NCBI GenBank assembly: GCA_038150225.1
Contig: JAYQWG010000035.1
Span: forward strand, 1 to 19,386
DNA from: Lucifugimonas sp038150225
GTDB lineage: Bacteria; Chloroflexota; Dehalococcoidia; Lucifugimonadales; Lucifugimonadaceae
Length of the DNA: 19,386 nt
Direction: 5' to 3'
Positions 7,342 through 14,873 of the stretch are shown here, one piece after another. The notes under the pieces were generated by a model, which made no database searches, was not told the DNA's origin, and was given only the letters and a program-made list of their open reading frames with translations. The position numbers and the translations under genes were made by a program. Position 1 is the first letter of the stretch. Each line of letters opens with the position of its first letter.

Positions 7342-8880
7342 TTATTCCCACTCGATGGTTCCTGGTGGTTTGCTGGTGATGTCCAGCACGACTCGGTTCA
7401 CTTCTTCAACTTCATTCACTATTCGATTCGAAATCCTGGCAAGCGTGTCGTACGGCAAACGTGCCCAATCAGCGGTCATGGCATCAGAACTGGTCACTGC
7501 TCGAATAGCAACAACGTACTGATAAGTCCTGAGGTCTCCCATCACTCCAACGGTTTGGGTGTTGGTGAGGACTGCAAAAGACTGCCATAGTCGATCGTAA
7601 AGACCATCATTTTTGATCTCGTCAATCACAATCCAGTCTACGTTACGAAGGATCTCGAGTTTCTCGTACGTCACTTCGCCCATAATTCGGATTGCCAGAC
7701 CGGGTCCTGGGAACGGTTGCCTGTTGACGCTCTGTGGAGAAAGTCCTAGCTCGGTGCCTGCACTTCGTACTTCGTCCTTGAACATGTAGCGAAGTGGCTC
7801 CACGAGCTTGAGGTTCATACGCTGTGGAAGGCCGCCAACGTTGTGATGGGTCTTGATCTTGTGGGAAGCTTTTGAGTCCGCGCTGGTACTCTCGATAACG
7901 TCCGGATACAAGGTTCCCTGTGCGAGATAGTCGACTTCGCCGATTTCGTTGGCTACTTCCTCGAAAATCTTGATGAACTCTTCACCGATGGATTTTCGTT
8001 TGACTTCCGGATCGGTGACACCTTTCAAAGCAGACAAGAATCGTTCAGTTCCGTCTATGAACTTCAGATTGACTCCAAGTTGGCTGGCGAAAACTGTTTG
8101 GACTCGTTCTGCCTCTCCTTTTCTCATCAGGCCGTTGTCGACGAAAATACATGTCAGACGGTCACCAATGGCCCTATGGATCAGAGCTGCAGCCACGGTT
8201 GAATCGACACCACCTGAGAGGGCGCAAATAACTTTGCCGTCTCCGACGCGCTGTTTGATGCGGTCTACTGCCTCTGAAACGAAGTTTGCAGGTGTCCAGT
8301 CACCTTCACCACCACATACTCCGTAGACGAAGTTCTTAAGAATCTCTGATCCTTGTGGTGTGTGGGCAACTTCTGGATGGAACTGAATGCCCAGGTAGTT
8401 ACCTTCCTCGTTACCCATCACCGCGTAAGGAGAGTTTTCGGAGTAAGCCATTGATCGGAAACCAGGCGGTAGAGATTCAACCCTGTCTCCATGACTCATC
8501 CAGACAGGGACTTCGTTATCCAGTCCCTCAAATAGCGGGTTGTCGGCACCGTCTTTGTGGATCACTGCGTGACCATATTCTCGCTCGGTTCCTGGTTCGA
8601 CTTTTCCACCAAGTTGGTGGGCAAGAAGTTGCATTCCATAGCAAATGCCGAGAACTGGCACTCCAGCTTCGTACACCCACGCCGGCGCCATTGGCGCACC
8701 TTCCTCATATACGGAGTTGGGACCGCCGGAAAGAATGATCCCGATTACATCTTGTTCTTCCAGAATTTCAGCCGTGGCATCATGCTGTACAAGTTCACAG
8801 TATGTGTTCATTTCACGAACACGCCGGGCGATCAATCTTGAGTATTGGGATCCAAAATCAAGAATGACAATGGTCTTCAT
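7342..8880 (-). CDS. guaA: GMP synthase (glutamine-hydrolysing)
   Basis: Two-domain amidotransferase that makes GMP from XMP, ATP and glutamine. From the ATG at 8880 it is 512 residues, the usual length, beginning MKTIVILDFGSQ. The class I glutaminase domain has nucleophile C80 (GICYG), H168 and E170 (QFHPE). The ATP-pyrophosphatase domain has the PP-loop SGGVDS (222-227). The C-terminal dimerisation domain ends with the characteristic KPPGTIEWE. The start is uncertain: an in-frame ATG at 9009 with GGAG five bases upstream would add 43 hydrophilic residues that I do not recognise from the family, and the frame stays open to a GTG at 9120. I chose 8880 because Met falls exactly at the family start. 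It is first in the purine block and divergent from tsaC. Confidence 0.94.
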   Translation of the reverse strand: MKTIVILDFGSQYSRLIARRVREMNTYCELVQHDATAEILEEQDVIGIILSGGPNSVYEEGAPMAPAWVYEAGVPVLGICYGMQLLAHQLGGKVEPGTEREYGHAVIHKDGADNPLFEGLDNEVPVWMSHGDRVESLPPGFRSMAYSENSPYAVMGNEEGNYLGIQFHPEVAHTPQGSEILKNFVYGVCGGEGDWTPANFVSEAVDRIKQRVGDGKVICALSGGVDSTVAAALIHRAIGDRLTCIFVDNGLMRKGEAERVQTVFASQLGVNLKFIDGTERFLSALKGVTDPEVKRKSIGEEFIKIFEEVANEIGEVDYLAQGTLYPDVIESTSADSKASHKIKTHHNVGGLPQRMNLKLVEPLRYMFKDEVRSAGTELGLSPQSVNRQPFPGPGLAIRIMGEVTYEKLEILRNVDWIVIDEIKNDGLYDRLWQSFAVLTNTQTVGVMGDLRTYQYVVAIRAVTSSDAMTADWARLPYDTLARISNRIVNEVEEVNRVVLDITSKPPGTIEWE

Positions 8881-8940
8881 CCTGCGCTCTACAAGGGGAG
8901 AAGTACCTGTGACTCGATCTGCCTGTGCGATCTCTAGATA

Positions 8941-8974
8941 AGTACCTACTTCGATGTCGTCAGAAGTAGATACT
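8941..8974 (-). other. 12-bp hairpin upstream of the guaA start
   Basis: AGTACCTACTTC (8941-8952) and GAAGTAGATACT (8963-8974) pair at 11 of 12 positions around a 10-base loop. The single mismatch becomes a G-U wobble only in minus-strand RNA, which is the guaA sense. A second copy of the AAGTACCT arm segment occurs at 8901-8908, so the distal arm could pair with either copy. Pairing is seen; about one such imperfect repeat could arise by chance in a window this long. Confidence 0.35.
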
Positions 8975-9155
8975 CGGCGGGATGCGTCGTCGGTTGGGCG
9001 CTCTGTCATTCGTGCTCCAGATCTTTCGCGATATAGGCAAACGCGGTGCGTAAGAATCGACTTCGAAGCACCCATCAAAAAACGTGCTTCAAATTTACAT
9101 CTCCCCGTGGCGCGAGTCACTCTTGATTTTGGGATTAATCACAAGGGGACACCGG

Positions 9156-9183
9156 TTGGTATTCGGTCAATTGTGAATACCAT
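9156..9183 (+). promoter_or_regulatory. Candidate promoter for tsaC
   Basis: TTGGTA (9156-9161), a 16-base spacer and TACCAT (9178-9183) match the sigma-70 boxes at four of six positions each. A start near 9190 would leave almost no leader before the ATG at 9193, which fits the absence of a ribosome site there. This is a weak call made by eye. Confidence 0.25.
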
Positions 9184-9192
9184 TGAATAGCG

Positions 9193-9819
9193 ATGAATCA
9201 CGACTCTCTAAAAACCTCTCTCTTAGAAGCTGCGCAAGCTATAAAAGACGGTCAACTAGTGGCTTACCCAACCGACACTGTTTACGGTCTGGGTGCTGAT
9301 GCAACAAACGCCGAAGCAGTTGATGCGGTATTTACAGCGAAAGGGCGTAATCCAGGCACTCCGGTTCCGGTTCTGATCTCAGGAATGAGTATGGGACTCG
9401 AACTAGTTAAAGAGCTCACGGAGAATTTTGAAGTGCTGATCAACGAGTTTTGGCCCGGAGCCCTGACTATAGTGGTCGAAGCGACAGAATCTGTTCCCCC
9501 GGTTGTCACCGCTGGAACCGGAACCGTTGGTCTCCGCATGCCTGACAACAAGGTGGCGGTTGAACTTATTAAGATGAGCGGAAAACCGATTACTGGCACC
9601 AGTTGCAATCTGTCAGGTGAACCACCCACGAAACACGTCGATGAAGCGCGGAATCAAATGGGTGACTCGGTTTCTGTTTATGTGGAATCCGAGTGCGGTG
9701 ACAGCACTGCGCCAAGTACCGTGATTTCGCTCGTAACCGAACCACCTACCATCTTCCGATTAGGTGAAATTGCTCGTGAAGATATCGAGAACATCATCGG
9801 ACCGGTTGTACTCGCATAA
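9193..9819 (+). CDS. tsaC: L-threonylcarbamoyladenylate synthase (TsaC/Sua5/YrdC family)
   Basis: Makes threonylcarbamoyl-AMP from threonine, bicarbonate and ATP, the first step of t6A37 modification of ANN-decoding tRNAs. The 208 residues form a single YrdC domain; the C-terminal Sua5 domain of longer homologs is absent. Seen: YPTDTVYGLGADA (25-37), the K50-x-R52 pair in the KGRNPGTPVPVLI segment, FWPGALTIV (86-94), VGLRMPD (112-118) and TSCNLSGEPP (136-145), where the common SAN reads SCN. No ribosome site is obvious; GAATAGCG precedes the ATG, and a near-leaderless transcript is possible. It is divergent from guaA and heads a plus-strand series. Its partners tsaB, tsaD and tsaE are not in the window, but miaA, another position-37 enzyme, is four genes downstream. 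Confidence 0.93.
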   Translation: MNHDSLKTSLLEAAQAIKDGQLVAYPTDTVYGLGADATNAEAVDAVFTAKGRNPGTPVPVLISGMSMGLELVKELTENFEVLINEFWPGALTIVVEATESVPPVVTAGTGTVGLRMPDNKVAVELIKMSGKPITGTSCNLSGEPPTKHVDEARNQMGDSVSVYVESECGDSTAPSTVISLVTEPPTIFRLGEIAREDIENIIGPVVLA

Positions 9820-9870
9820 ACGTCAACAGTTACGATTGAACCCAACATACCGCCAATCACACGGAGAAGC

Positions 9871-10917
9871 ATGACCTTGGCTCACACGCCGTTACCGGGT
9901 CTGACCCAGGAACATACCGATGCGTTAGAAGATGCGATGAAAGACTTCGTGTCCTCGCGTGATCTTCCGCTCTATCAAATGATGGCGTTCCACCTTGGCT
10001 GGGTTGATCAACAAGGTGAACCAGAGGTTTCTCCACCTCAGGACCGATCATTCGGGCAACTCGTGTTATCAACGACTATCGCGTTGGGCGGGAAAGCTGA
10101 AGACGCTATTCCGTACGCTGTTGCGATTGAACTTGCTCGTAATTTCATGCTTGTTCACGAAGACGTCCAAAACGCGAACACAGAAAGAGGAGACCGACCG
10201 ACCATCTGGTGGTCGTGGGGGCCTGCCCAGGCGATCAATACTGGTGATGGCATGCACGCTCTCGCCAGAATGGCGATTTTCGATCAGATGGAACGTGAAT
10301 CGCCCGCCAGTGATGCGAAATTGGTCTCAGAAGCTTTACGGACCTTAGACGAAGCGGTTCTTCAAGTGTGCGAAGGTGATTTTCTTGAAATTAGTTACCA
10401 GGAGCGAGCAAACGTCACGATTCCACAGATTCTAGAGGTGGCGTCGAAGCAAGGCAGGCTACTAGGTGCGTCAGCCCGCCTAGGTGGACTCGCAGCGTGC
10501 GTAGACGACTCAAAATTGCCTGCTCTTGAAGAATTCGGATCGACCATCGGGAAAGCGCTGATACTGGCGAGTGATCACCATGCCCTGTGGGCTGCAAACG
10601 ATTCAGAGCGATCAGAGGCTGAACGCGGGCGACTCCAATCGAAAACGAAATCTGTCTCCGTAGCTCATGCCGTCGAAAACACGGATCCATCCACCCGGCG
10701 TCAAATTGGCGAGTTGTTCATGAAACGTGTGTTGGACCCGGCAGATGTATCGCAAGTTGTCGAACTGCTTTCTAAGACCGACAGTCGGGAATTTTCGGCA
10801 AAGTTAATTTCAGACTTGTTGGACGAAGGTCACCGGCATCTCGAATCATCCGGGGTTTCGACTGAGTTTTCCGAGTCGGTGAGTGATTGGATCGCCGAGA
10901 AAGTTTCTATCGAATAA
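9871..10917 (+). CDS. Prenyl diphosphate synthase homolog with degenerate active site
   Basis: 348-residue protein of the all-alpha isoprenyl diphosphate synthase family; active members condense allylic diphosphates with IPP. Alignable segments include FHLGW (40-44), AIELARNFMLVHED (85-98), RGDRPT (106-111), WGPAQAINTGD (116-126), SKQGRLLGASARLGG (192-206) and GKALILASDHHALWAAND (227-244). Key motifs are altered. The first DDxxD reads E97-D98-V-Q-N101, the second reads D235-H-H-A-L239, and the GKRxRP IPP-binding segment is replaced around residues 57-63 (QDRSFGQ). It is therefore probably inactive as a synthase, or has changed function; a regulatory partner like the non-catalytic subunits of heterodimeric prenyl synthases is one possibility. 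GGAG lies four bases before the ATG. Its TAA overlaps the pgk ATG by one base. The frame is intact, so it is not a pseudogene. Confidence 0.85.
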   Translation: MTLAHTPLPGLTQEHTDALEDAMKDFVSSRDLPLYQMMAFHLGWVDQQGEPEVSPPQDRSFGQLVLSTTIALGGKAEDAIPYAVAIELARNFMLVHEDVQNANTERGDRPTIWWSWGPAQAINTGDGMHALARMAIFDQMERESPASDAKLVSEALRTLDEAVLQVCEGDFLEISYQERANVTIPQILEVASKQGRLLGASARLGGLAACVDDSKLPALEEFGSTIGKALILASDHHALWAANDSERSEAERGRLQSKTKSVSVAHAVENTDPSTRRQIGELFMKRVLDPADVSQVVELLSKTDSREFSAKLISDLLDEGHRHLESSGVSTEFSESVSDWIAEKVSIE

Positions 10918-12101
10918 TGACTGGTAAAACGGTTTCGATTCGTGATCTAGATGTCGCTGGCAAGTATGTCCTCGTGCGAGTTGATTTCAATGTGCCAGTA
11001 CGGGATAAGAAAATCTCGGATGACTCACGAATCCGCGCAGCTCTACCGACCATCAACCACCTTCGCAATTCCGGTGCAAAAACTATCATTTGCTCCCATT
11101 TTGGCCGACCTAAAGGGCAAGTCGTAAAAGAGATGCGCCTCGGCATAGTCCGGGATCGACTTGAGAAGCTCTTAGAAATTCCGGTCCTCGACGCAGGTGG
11201 ACCTGACGGCAACGATCCGTATGACCGCACTCGAAAAATGTCCAATGGTGATGTTGCGCTTCTGGAAAACCTGCGGTTCACACCTGGCGAAGAAGCAAAC
11301 GATGATGGATTTGCCGTAGATCTCGCAAAGCTCGCCGAAATATTTGTCAACGACGCCTTCGGGGCAGCCCATCGAGCGCACGCATCTACGGCAGGCGTTG
11401 CAAATCACATTCCCTCAGCAGCGGGGTTTCTGATGGAAAAAGAGTTGGAGATGCTCGGTGAGGTGGTGACCAATGCAGAGTCTCCATCGATCGCGATCAT
11501 CGGTGGGGCAAAGGTTTCCGACAAAATCCAGGTGTTACACCACCTGGCATCTAAGGTCGACACGATTCTCATTGGTGGCGGAATGGTCGCTGCCTTTTGT
11601 GCTGCGCGCGGATGGTCGAGTGGAGCGGTCGCACTCGACGAAGCAGAAATATCTGCCGCGTCAGAAATCCTGGCACTCGATACCACCGAGATCGTTGTGC
11701 CTACCGATGTGACCTGCGGATCAGAATTCGCTGAATCAACACCTGCTGAAGTCTTCGGATCAGACACTGTGCCGGCTAACAAGTTGATATTGGACATCGG
11801 ACCGTCTTCAGCAGAGCAATATGCATCGATCATTTCTTCTGCCAAAACTATCGTTTGGAACGGACCGATGGGCGTGTTTGAGTGGGACAGTTTTTCAAAT
11901 GGATCTCGAACAGTTGCTGAAGCAGTCGGTCAAAACTCATCGTGCATTTCGGTAGTCGGTGGAGGATCAACTGCCGAGGTGGTCAGCACCTACGGAGTCG
12001 CAGACGCCATAACTCACGTATCCACTGGCGGTGGTGCATCGCTTGAATTCCTCGAATGCAAAACTCTGCCAGGTGTCGCGGCACTCGATACCTACAAATA
12101 G
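10917..12101 (+). CDS. pgk: Phosphoglycerate kinase
   Basis: Transfers phosphate between 1,3-bisphosphoglycerate and ADP in glycolysis and gluconeogenesis. The 394-residue, two-lobed enzyme shows VLVRVDFNVP (18-27), SHFGRPKG (60-67), LLENLRF (115-121), NDAFGAAHRAHAS (145-157), GGAKVSDKI (196-204), and C-terminal GPMGVFE and GGGSTAE nucleotide-site motifs, ending with STGGGASLEFLE. The start is the ATG at 10917, whose A is also the last base of the upstream TAA (TAATG), implying translational coupling; a TTG at 10887 is in frame but would add non-family residues. tpiA follows by 23 bases. No gap gene is in the window. Confidence 0.97.
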   Translation: MTGKTVSIRDLDVAGKYVLVRVDFNVPVRDKKISDDSRIRAALPTINHLRNSGAKTIICSHFGRPKGQVVKEMRLGIVRDRLEKLLEIPVLDAGGPDGNDPYDRTRKMSNGDVALLENLRFTPGEEANDDGFAVDLAKLAEIFVNDAFGAAHRAHASTAGVANHIPSAAGFLMEKELEMLGEVVTNAESPSIAIIGGAKVSDKIQVLHHLASKVDTILIGGGMVAAFCAARGWSSGAVALDEAEISAASEILALDTTEIVVPTDVTCGSEFAESTPAEVFGSDTVPANKLILDIGPSSAEQYASIISSAKTIVWNGPMGVFEWDSFSNGSRTVAEAVGQNSSCISVVGGGSTAEVVSTYGVADAITHVSTGGGASLEFLECKTLPGVAALDTYK

Positions 12102-12113
12102 ATCTTTTCGATC

Positions 12114-12118
12114 AGGAG
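12114..12118 (+). promoter_or_regulatory. Ribosome binding site fixing the tpiA TTG start
   Basis: AGGAG sits six bases before the TTG at 12125. No ATG occurs before the conserved AGNWKMN motif, so this site is the main support for the rare start codon. Confidence 0.75.
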
Positions 12119-12124
12119 AAATAG

Positions 12125-12880
12125 TTGGTTAATAGAGTCCCGGTTATCGCCGGTAACTGGAAAATGAACACCGATCTATCGTCGGGAGTTGAGCTCGCGC
12201 GGAAAATCGCGGAGATCAGTAACGGCGTTAGCGGCGTTGAGAAGGTAGTTTGTCCACCATTTATTTCGCTTGGTGCAGTTTCGGAAGCCCTGAGCGATTC
12301 CGATATCGGGGTTGGAGCACAGAACGTTAGCGCAGAACCAGATGGCGCACTGACTGGTGAGGTCTCCGCCTCGATGCTTCAGGGCGTTGCCGACTACGTG
12401 ATAGTTGGGCATTCGGAGCGGCGCGCCAACTTCTCCGAATCCTCTCAGGACATTGCGAAGAAAGCGATCTCTGCTTCCAACAGCGGATTCACTGTAATCC
12501 TGTGCGTAGGTGAAGATCTCGGGGTTAGACAGAGCGGTAACGCCACAGAATTTGTTTCTCAACAGTTGAATGAGAGTCTGCAAGGGTTCACAAATTGGGA
12601 TTCACTCATTGTTGCGTACGAACCGGTATGGGCTATTGGAACCGGTGAGGCGGCATCTCCCGAGCAAGCAAACGAAATGGCGAGTGCGTGCCGAAGTGTG
12701 GCGGATTCCTTGAGCGAAGGAATTGGTGATGCAATTCGTGTTCTATACGGCGGCAGCGTCAAATCCTCGAACATAGATTCGCTGATCAGCGAGAATGATA
12801 TTGATGGTGCACTCGTTGGCGGAGCCAGTCTCGATGCCGATGAATTTTCCAAGTTGATCGCATCTGCAGCTGGAAATTAG
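12125..12880 (+). CDS. tpiA: Triosephosphate isomerase
   Basis: Interconverts dihydroxyacetone phosphate and glyceraldehyde 3-phosphate. The 251-residue TIM barrel has all catalytic residues: N11 and K13 in GNWKMN (10-15), H96 in VGHSERR (94-100) and E166 in AYEPVWAIGTG (164-174), plus the phosphate-binding YGGSVK (208-213) and DGALVGGASL (227-236). Translation begins at TTG 12125 behind AGGAG. It follows pgk by 23 bases and precedes miaA by nine, so it is operonic with both. The substrate and product connect with pgk only through glyceraldehyde-3-phosphate dehydrogenase, which is not encoded here. Confidence 0.97.
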   Translation: MVNRVPVIAGNWKMNTDLSSGVELARKIAEISNGVSGVEKVVCPPFISLGAVSEALSDSDIGVGAQNVSAEPDGALTGEVSASMLQGVADYVIVGHSERRANFSESSQDIAKKAISASNSGFTVILCVGEDLGVRQSGNATEFVSQQLNESLQGFTNWDSLIVAYEPVWAIGTGEAASPEQANEMASACRSVADSLSEGIGDAIRVLYGGSVKSSNIDSLISENDIDGALVGGASLDADEFSKLIASAAGN

Positions 12881-12889
12881 CCACCGACG

Positions 12890-13825
12890 ATGTCCGGCCA
12901 GAAAAAGCTCCTTGCAATTGTTGGGCCAACCGCGTCCGGTAAGACATCTCTTTCAATCGAGCTCGCGAAAAGATTTCATGGCGAGATCGTCAACGGCGAT
13001 TCCCGCTTGTTTTACCGAGGTCTGGACATCGCGACAGCAAAGCCAACTGCTGATGAGCGGCAGGTTATTCCTCATCATCTGATCGACATCCTAAGCCCAA
13101 CCGATGATTTCAATCTCAAATCGTTCGCTGAACTTGCCCATAAGACAATCGACCAGGTCACTGCCAGAAACAATCTCCCGATTCTCACAGGTGGATCTGG
13201 GCAGTACGTGTGGAGTTTGCTTGAAGGATGGGACATACCTGAAATATCGCCGAACGACTCACTTAGAAATGAGCTAGAGAACCAGCTAGAACGGGAAGGA
13301 GTCGAATCTCTTGCCGAACGGCTTTCCGAATTGGATCGAAAGGTCGCAAAAATGACCGACCTCCGCAATCCTCGTCGAGTAATTCGAGCAATGGAACGTG
13401 CTCTGAGCGATTCCGAATACAGTCCGAGACAGAAAAGTGCAGAACCACCATACGATTCGTTAATCGTGGGCTTAACCGCAGACCGTCCGGTTCTACACAA
13501 ACGGGTGTCCGACCGACTTCAAAAGATGATTGATACCGGTTGGGAACAGGAAGTCAGAAACTTAATCGACTCCGGCGTTCCCTGCGACTCGAAGTCGATG
13601 AGCGGCATTGGTTATCGGCAAATGGCCGGATTCGTGAAAGGCGACTACTCGCTTGATGAAGCGGTCCGGCTCACGAACGTCGCAACCAACAGACTTATTC
13701 GTCACCAGAACAACTGGTTCAAAGCTGGGGACACAAGGATCCGTTGGTTCGATAACAGCACTGGCGGTGATGAATTTGTTGAATCGGTCGCAGAATATGT
13801 GTCTCACTGGATGGATGCTGAATAA
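12890..13825 (+). CDS. miaA: tRNA dimethylallyltransferase
   Basis: Transfers the dimethylallyl group of DMAPP to N6 of A37 in tRNAs reading UNN codons (i6A37). The 311 residues show the P-loop GPTASGKT (12-19), the catalytic D37 in GDSRLFYRG (36-44), DIATAKP (46-52), PHHLIDI (61-67), GGSGQYV (101-107; usually GGTGLYV), the RNPRR tract near residue 160 and GIGYRQM in the C-terminal half. The length is normal. It starts nine bases after tpiA with no clear ribosome site, so it may depend on upstream translation. It ends the tsaC-prenyl homolog-pgk-tpiA-miaA series; a 139-base gap with a weak GAGAC/GTCTC hairpin (13877-13889) follows. Confidence 0.95.
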   Translation: MSGQKKLLAIVGPTASGKTSLSIELAKRFHGEIVNGDSRLFYRGLDIATAKPTADERQVIPHHLIDILSPTDDFNLKSFAELAHKTIDQVTARNNLPILTGGSGQYVWSLLEGWDIPEISPNDSLRNELENQLEREGVESLAERLSELDRKVAKMTDLRNPRRVIRAMERALSDSEYSPRQKSAEPPYDSLIVGLTADRPVLHKRVSDRLQKMIDTGWEQEVRNLIDSGVPCDSKSMSGIGYRQMAGFVKGDYSLDEAVRLTNVATNRLIRHQNNWFKAGDTRIRWFDNSTGGDEFVESVAEYVSHWMDAE

Positions 13826-13954
13826 GGTATTCCATCGACACCAATCTCATTTTTATCAATACAGAACACTAAATATGAGACAACGTCTCGTCGTGGATAT
13901 CGAGTTTGATTCACAATAGAATCCACAGGTTTGAATTTTCTATTAAATGCGTTC

Positions 13955-13959
13955 GGGAG
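13955..13959 (+). promoter_or_regulatory. Ribosome binding site fixing the dapF start
   Basis: GGGAG lies five bases before the ATG at 13965. An in-frame ATG at 13947 lies upstream of this site and has no such signal, so 13965 is the likely start. Confidence 0.75.
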
Positions 13960-13964
13960 AAGAA

Positions 13965-14819
13965 ATGACCGTAGAGTTCGCCAAATTGCACGGTGCGGGC
14001 AACGATTACATCGCCATTGATGGGCGAAACATAGATCGCGACTGGGGGAAGCTCTCGCAGGAGATGAGCCGACTCGCGTTTGGAGTCGGATCCGACGGGA
14101 TTGTCCTCGTTCAAGATTCCGATGTAGCTCAAATCAGGATGCGGGTTTATAACCCAGACGGTTCCGAGGCCGAAATGAGCGGGAACGGAATCAGGCTGTT
14201 CGCAAAGTTTGTGATCGATCGAAAGATCGCTATCCCTGAGAATGGCGAACTGACCGTGGAAACCGGTGGTGGCGTTCGTACCGTTTGGCCGACCATGGAA
14301 GGCGAAAAGATGGTCGCTGCTAAGGTAGCAATGGGTGTCCCGACATTTGTGCCATCAGAAATCCCCGTAGATACGAACAAGATCGACGGGGCAGACATCG
14401 TCAAATCGTTCCCAATCCAGGCTGGCGACCGGGAATTGAAGGTCACGTGCCTGGCAGTTGGAAATCCTCACGCTGTAGTGGTCATGGACGATTCTGTTGA
14501 AGATTTTCCGCTGGTAGAAATCGGTCCGAGTGTCGAAAACCACGAATTGTTTCCGAATCGAATCAATTTTGAGATTGTGAACGTGATCGATCGTTCCAAG
14601 ATTCGTGCTCGCATATTTGAGCGAGGGGCAGGGGAAACGATGTCGTCTGGTACAGGTAGCACCGCATCAGCCACCGCCGCCCGAGCTCATGGATTGGTCG
14701 ACGACGCAGTCGACGTGATGGTCGATGGTGGGGTTCTACGAATTTCCTGGGATGAAACAGGTGAGGCATACCTGGAAGGTCCAGCGGTCGAAGTATTCAC
14801 GGGAGTGTGGCCCGACTAG
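13965..14819 (+). CDS. dapF: Diaminopimelate epimerase homolog, both catalytic Cys replaced by Ser
   Basis: Family members interconvert LL- and meso-diaminopimelate with two cysteines acting as acid and base. The 284-residue protein has the normal length and fold marks: KLHGAGNDYIAID (7-19), SDGIV (43-47), NPDGSEAEMSGNGIR (63-77), VGNPHAVV (165-172), and ERGAGETMSSGTGS (219-232). In the classical enzymes the residue before GNG and the one after GAGETxA are cysteines (C73 and C217 in H. influenzae); here they are S72 (AGC, 14178-14180) and S228 (TCT, 14646-14648). The rest of the active-site frame is kept. The enzyme may be a slower Ser/Ser epimerase, may act on another substrate, or may belong to a serine-type clade. 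dapL, whose product is LL-DAP, lies 54 bases downstream, which favours a DAP role. Confidence 0.9.
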   Translation: MTVEFAKLHGAGNDYIAIDGRNIDRDWGKLSQEMSRLAFGVGSDGIVLVQDSDVAQIRMRVYNPDGSEAEMSGNGIRLFAKFVIDRKIAIPENGELTVETGGGVRTVWPTMEGEKMVAAKVAMGVPTFVPSEIPVDTNKIDGADIVKSFPIQAGDRELKVTCLAVGNPHAVVVMDDSVEDFPLVEIGPSVENHELFPNRINFEIVNVIDRSKIRARIFERGAGETMSSGTGSTASATAARAHGLVDDAVDVMVDGGVLRISWDETGEAYLEGPAVEVFTGVWPD

Positions 14820-14873
14820 GACATACGCATTACAACAGCTACCAATCACCACTCTCGAAACACGGAACAAAAA

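Larger units (their letters stand above)
8881..9192. promoter_or_regulatory. Divergent guaA/tsaC control region with possible guaA leader
   Basis: This 312-base stretch between divergent genes must hold promoters for both. For guaA (minus strand) a weak candidate is GTGACT (9120-9115), 17 bases, then TAAATT (9097-9092), four of six matches in each box. Downstream of it lie a 7-bp hairpin (GAAGCAC 9065-9071 with GTGCTTC 9084-9090), a GGAG/ATG pair at about 9018-9007, and a second hairpin at 8941-8974. I see no match to the purine or PRPP riboswitch cores. Whether 8881-9009 is leader RNA or a 43-codon guaA extension is open. Confidence 0.4.

Noticed and set aside
9010..9120. Further upstream guaA start at the GTG at 9120
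   Set aside because: The added residues are rich in Arg and Cys and unlike the family, with no ribosome site.
8881..9192. Purine, PRPP or other known riboswitch upstream of guaA
   Set aside because: The conserved cores of these classes were not seen on the minus strand; only simple hairpins are present.
10887..10916. TTG at 10887 as the pgk start
   Set aside because: It adds ten residues foreign to the family and overlaps the upstream gene more; the ATG at 10917 fits the PGK N-terminus.
9871..10917. Prenyl synthase homolog as a pseudogene
   Set aside because: The frame is full length with a good ribosome site, no internal stop, and conserved non-catalytic segments.
13877..13889. Intrinsic terminator after miaA (GAGAC-AAC-GTCTC)
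   Set aside because: The stem is only five base pairs and no T-tract follows; too weak to list.
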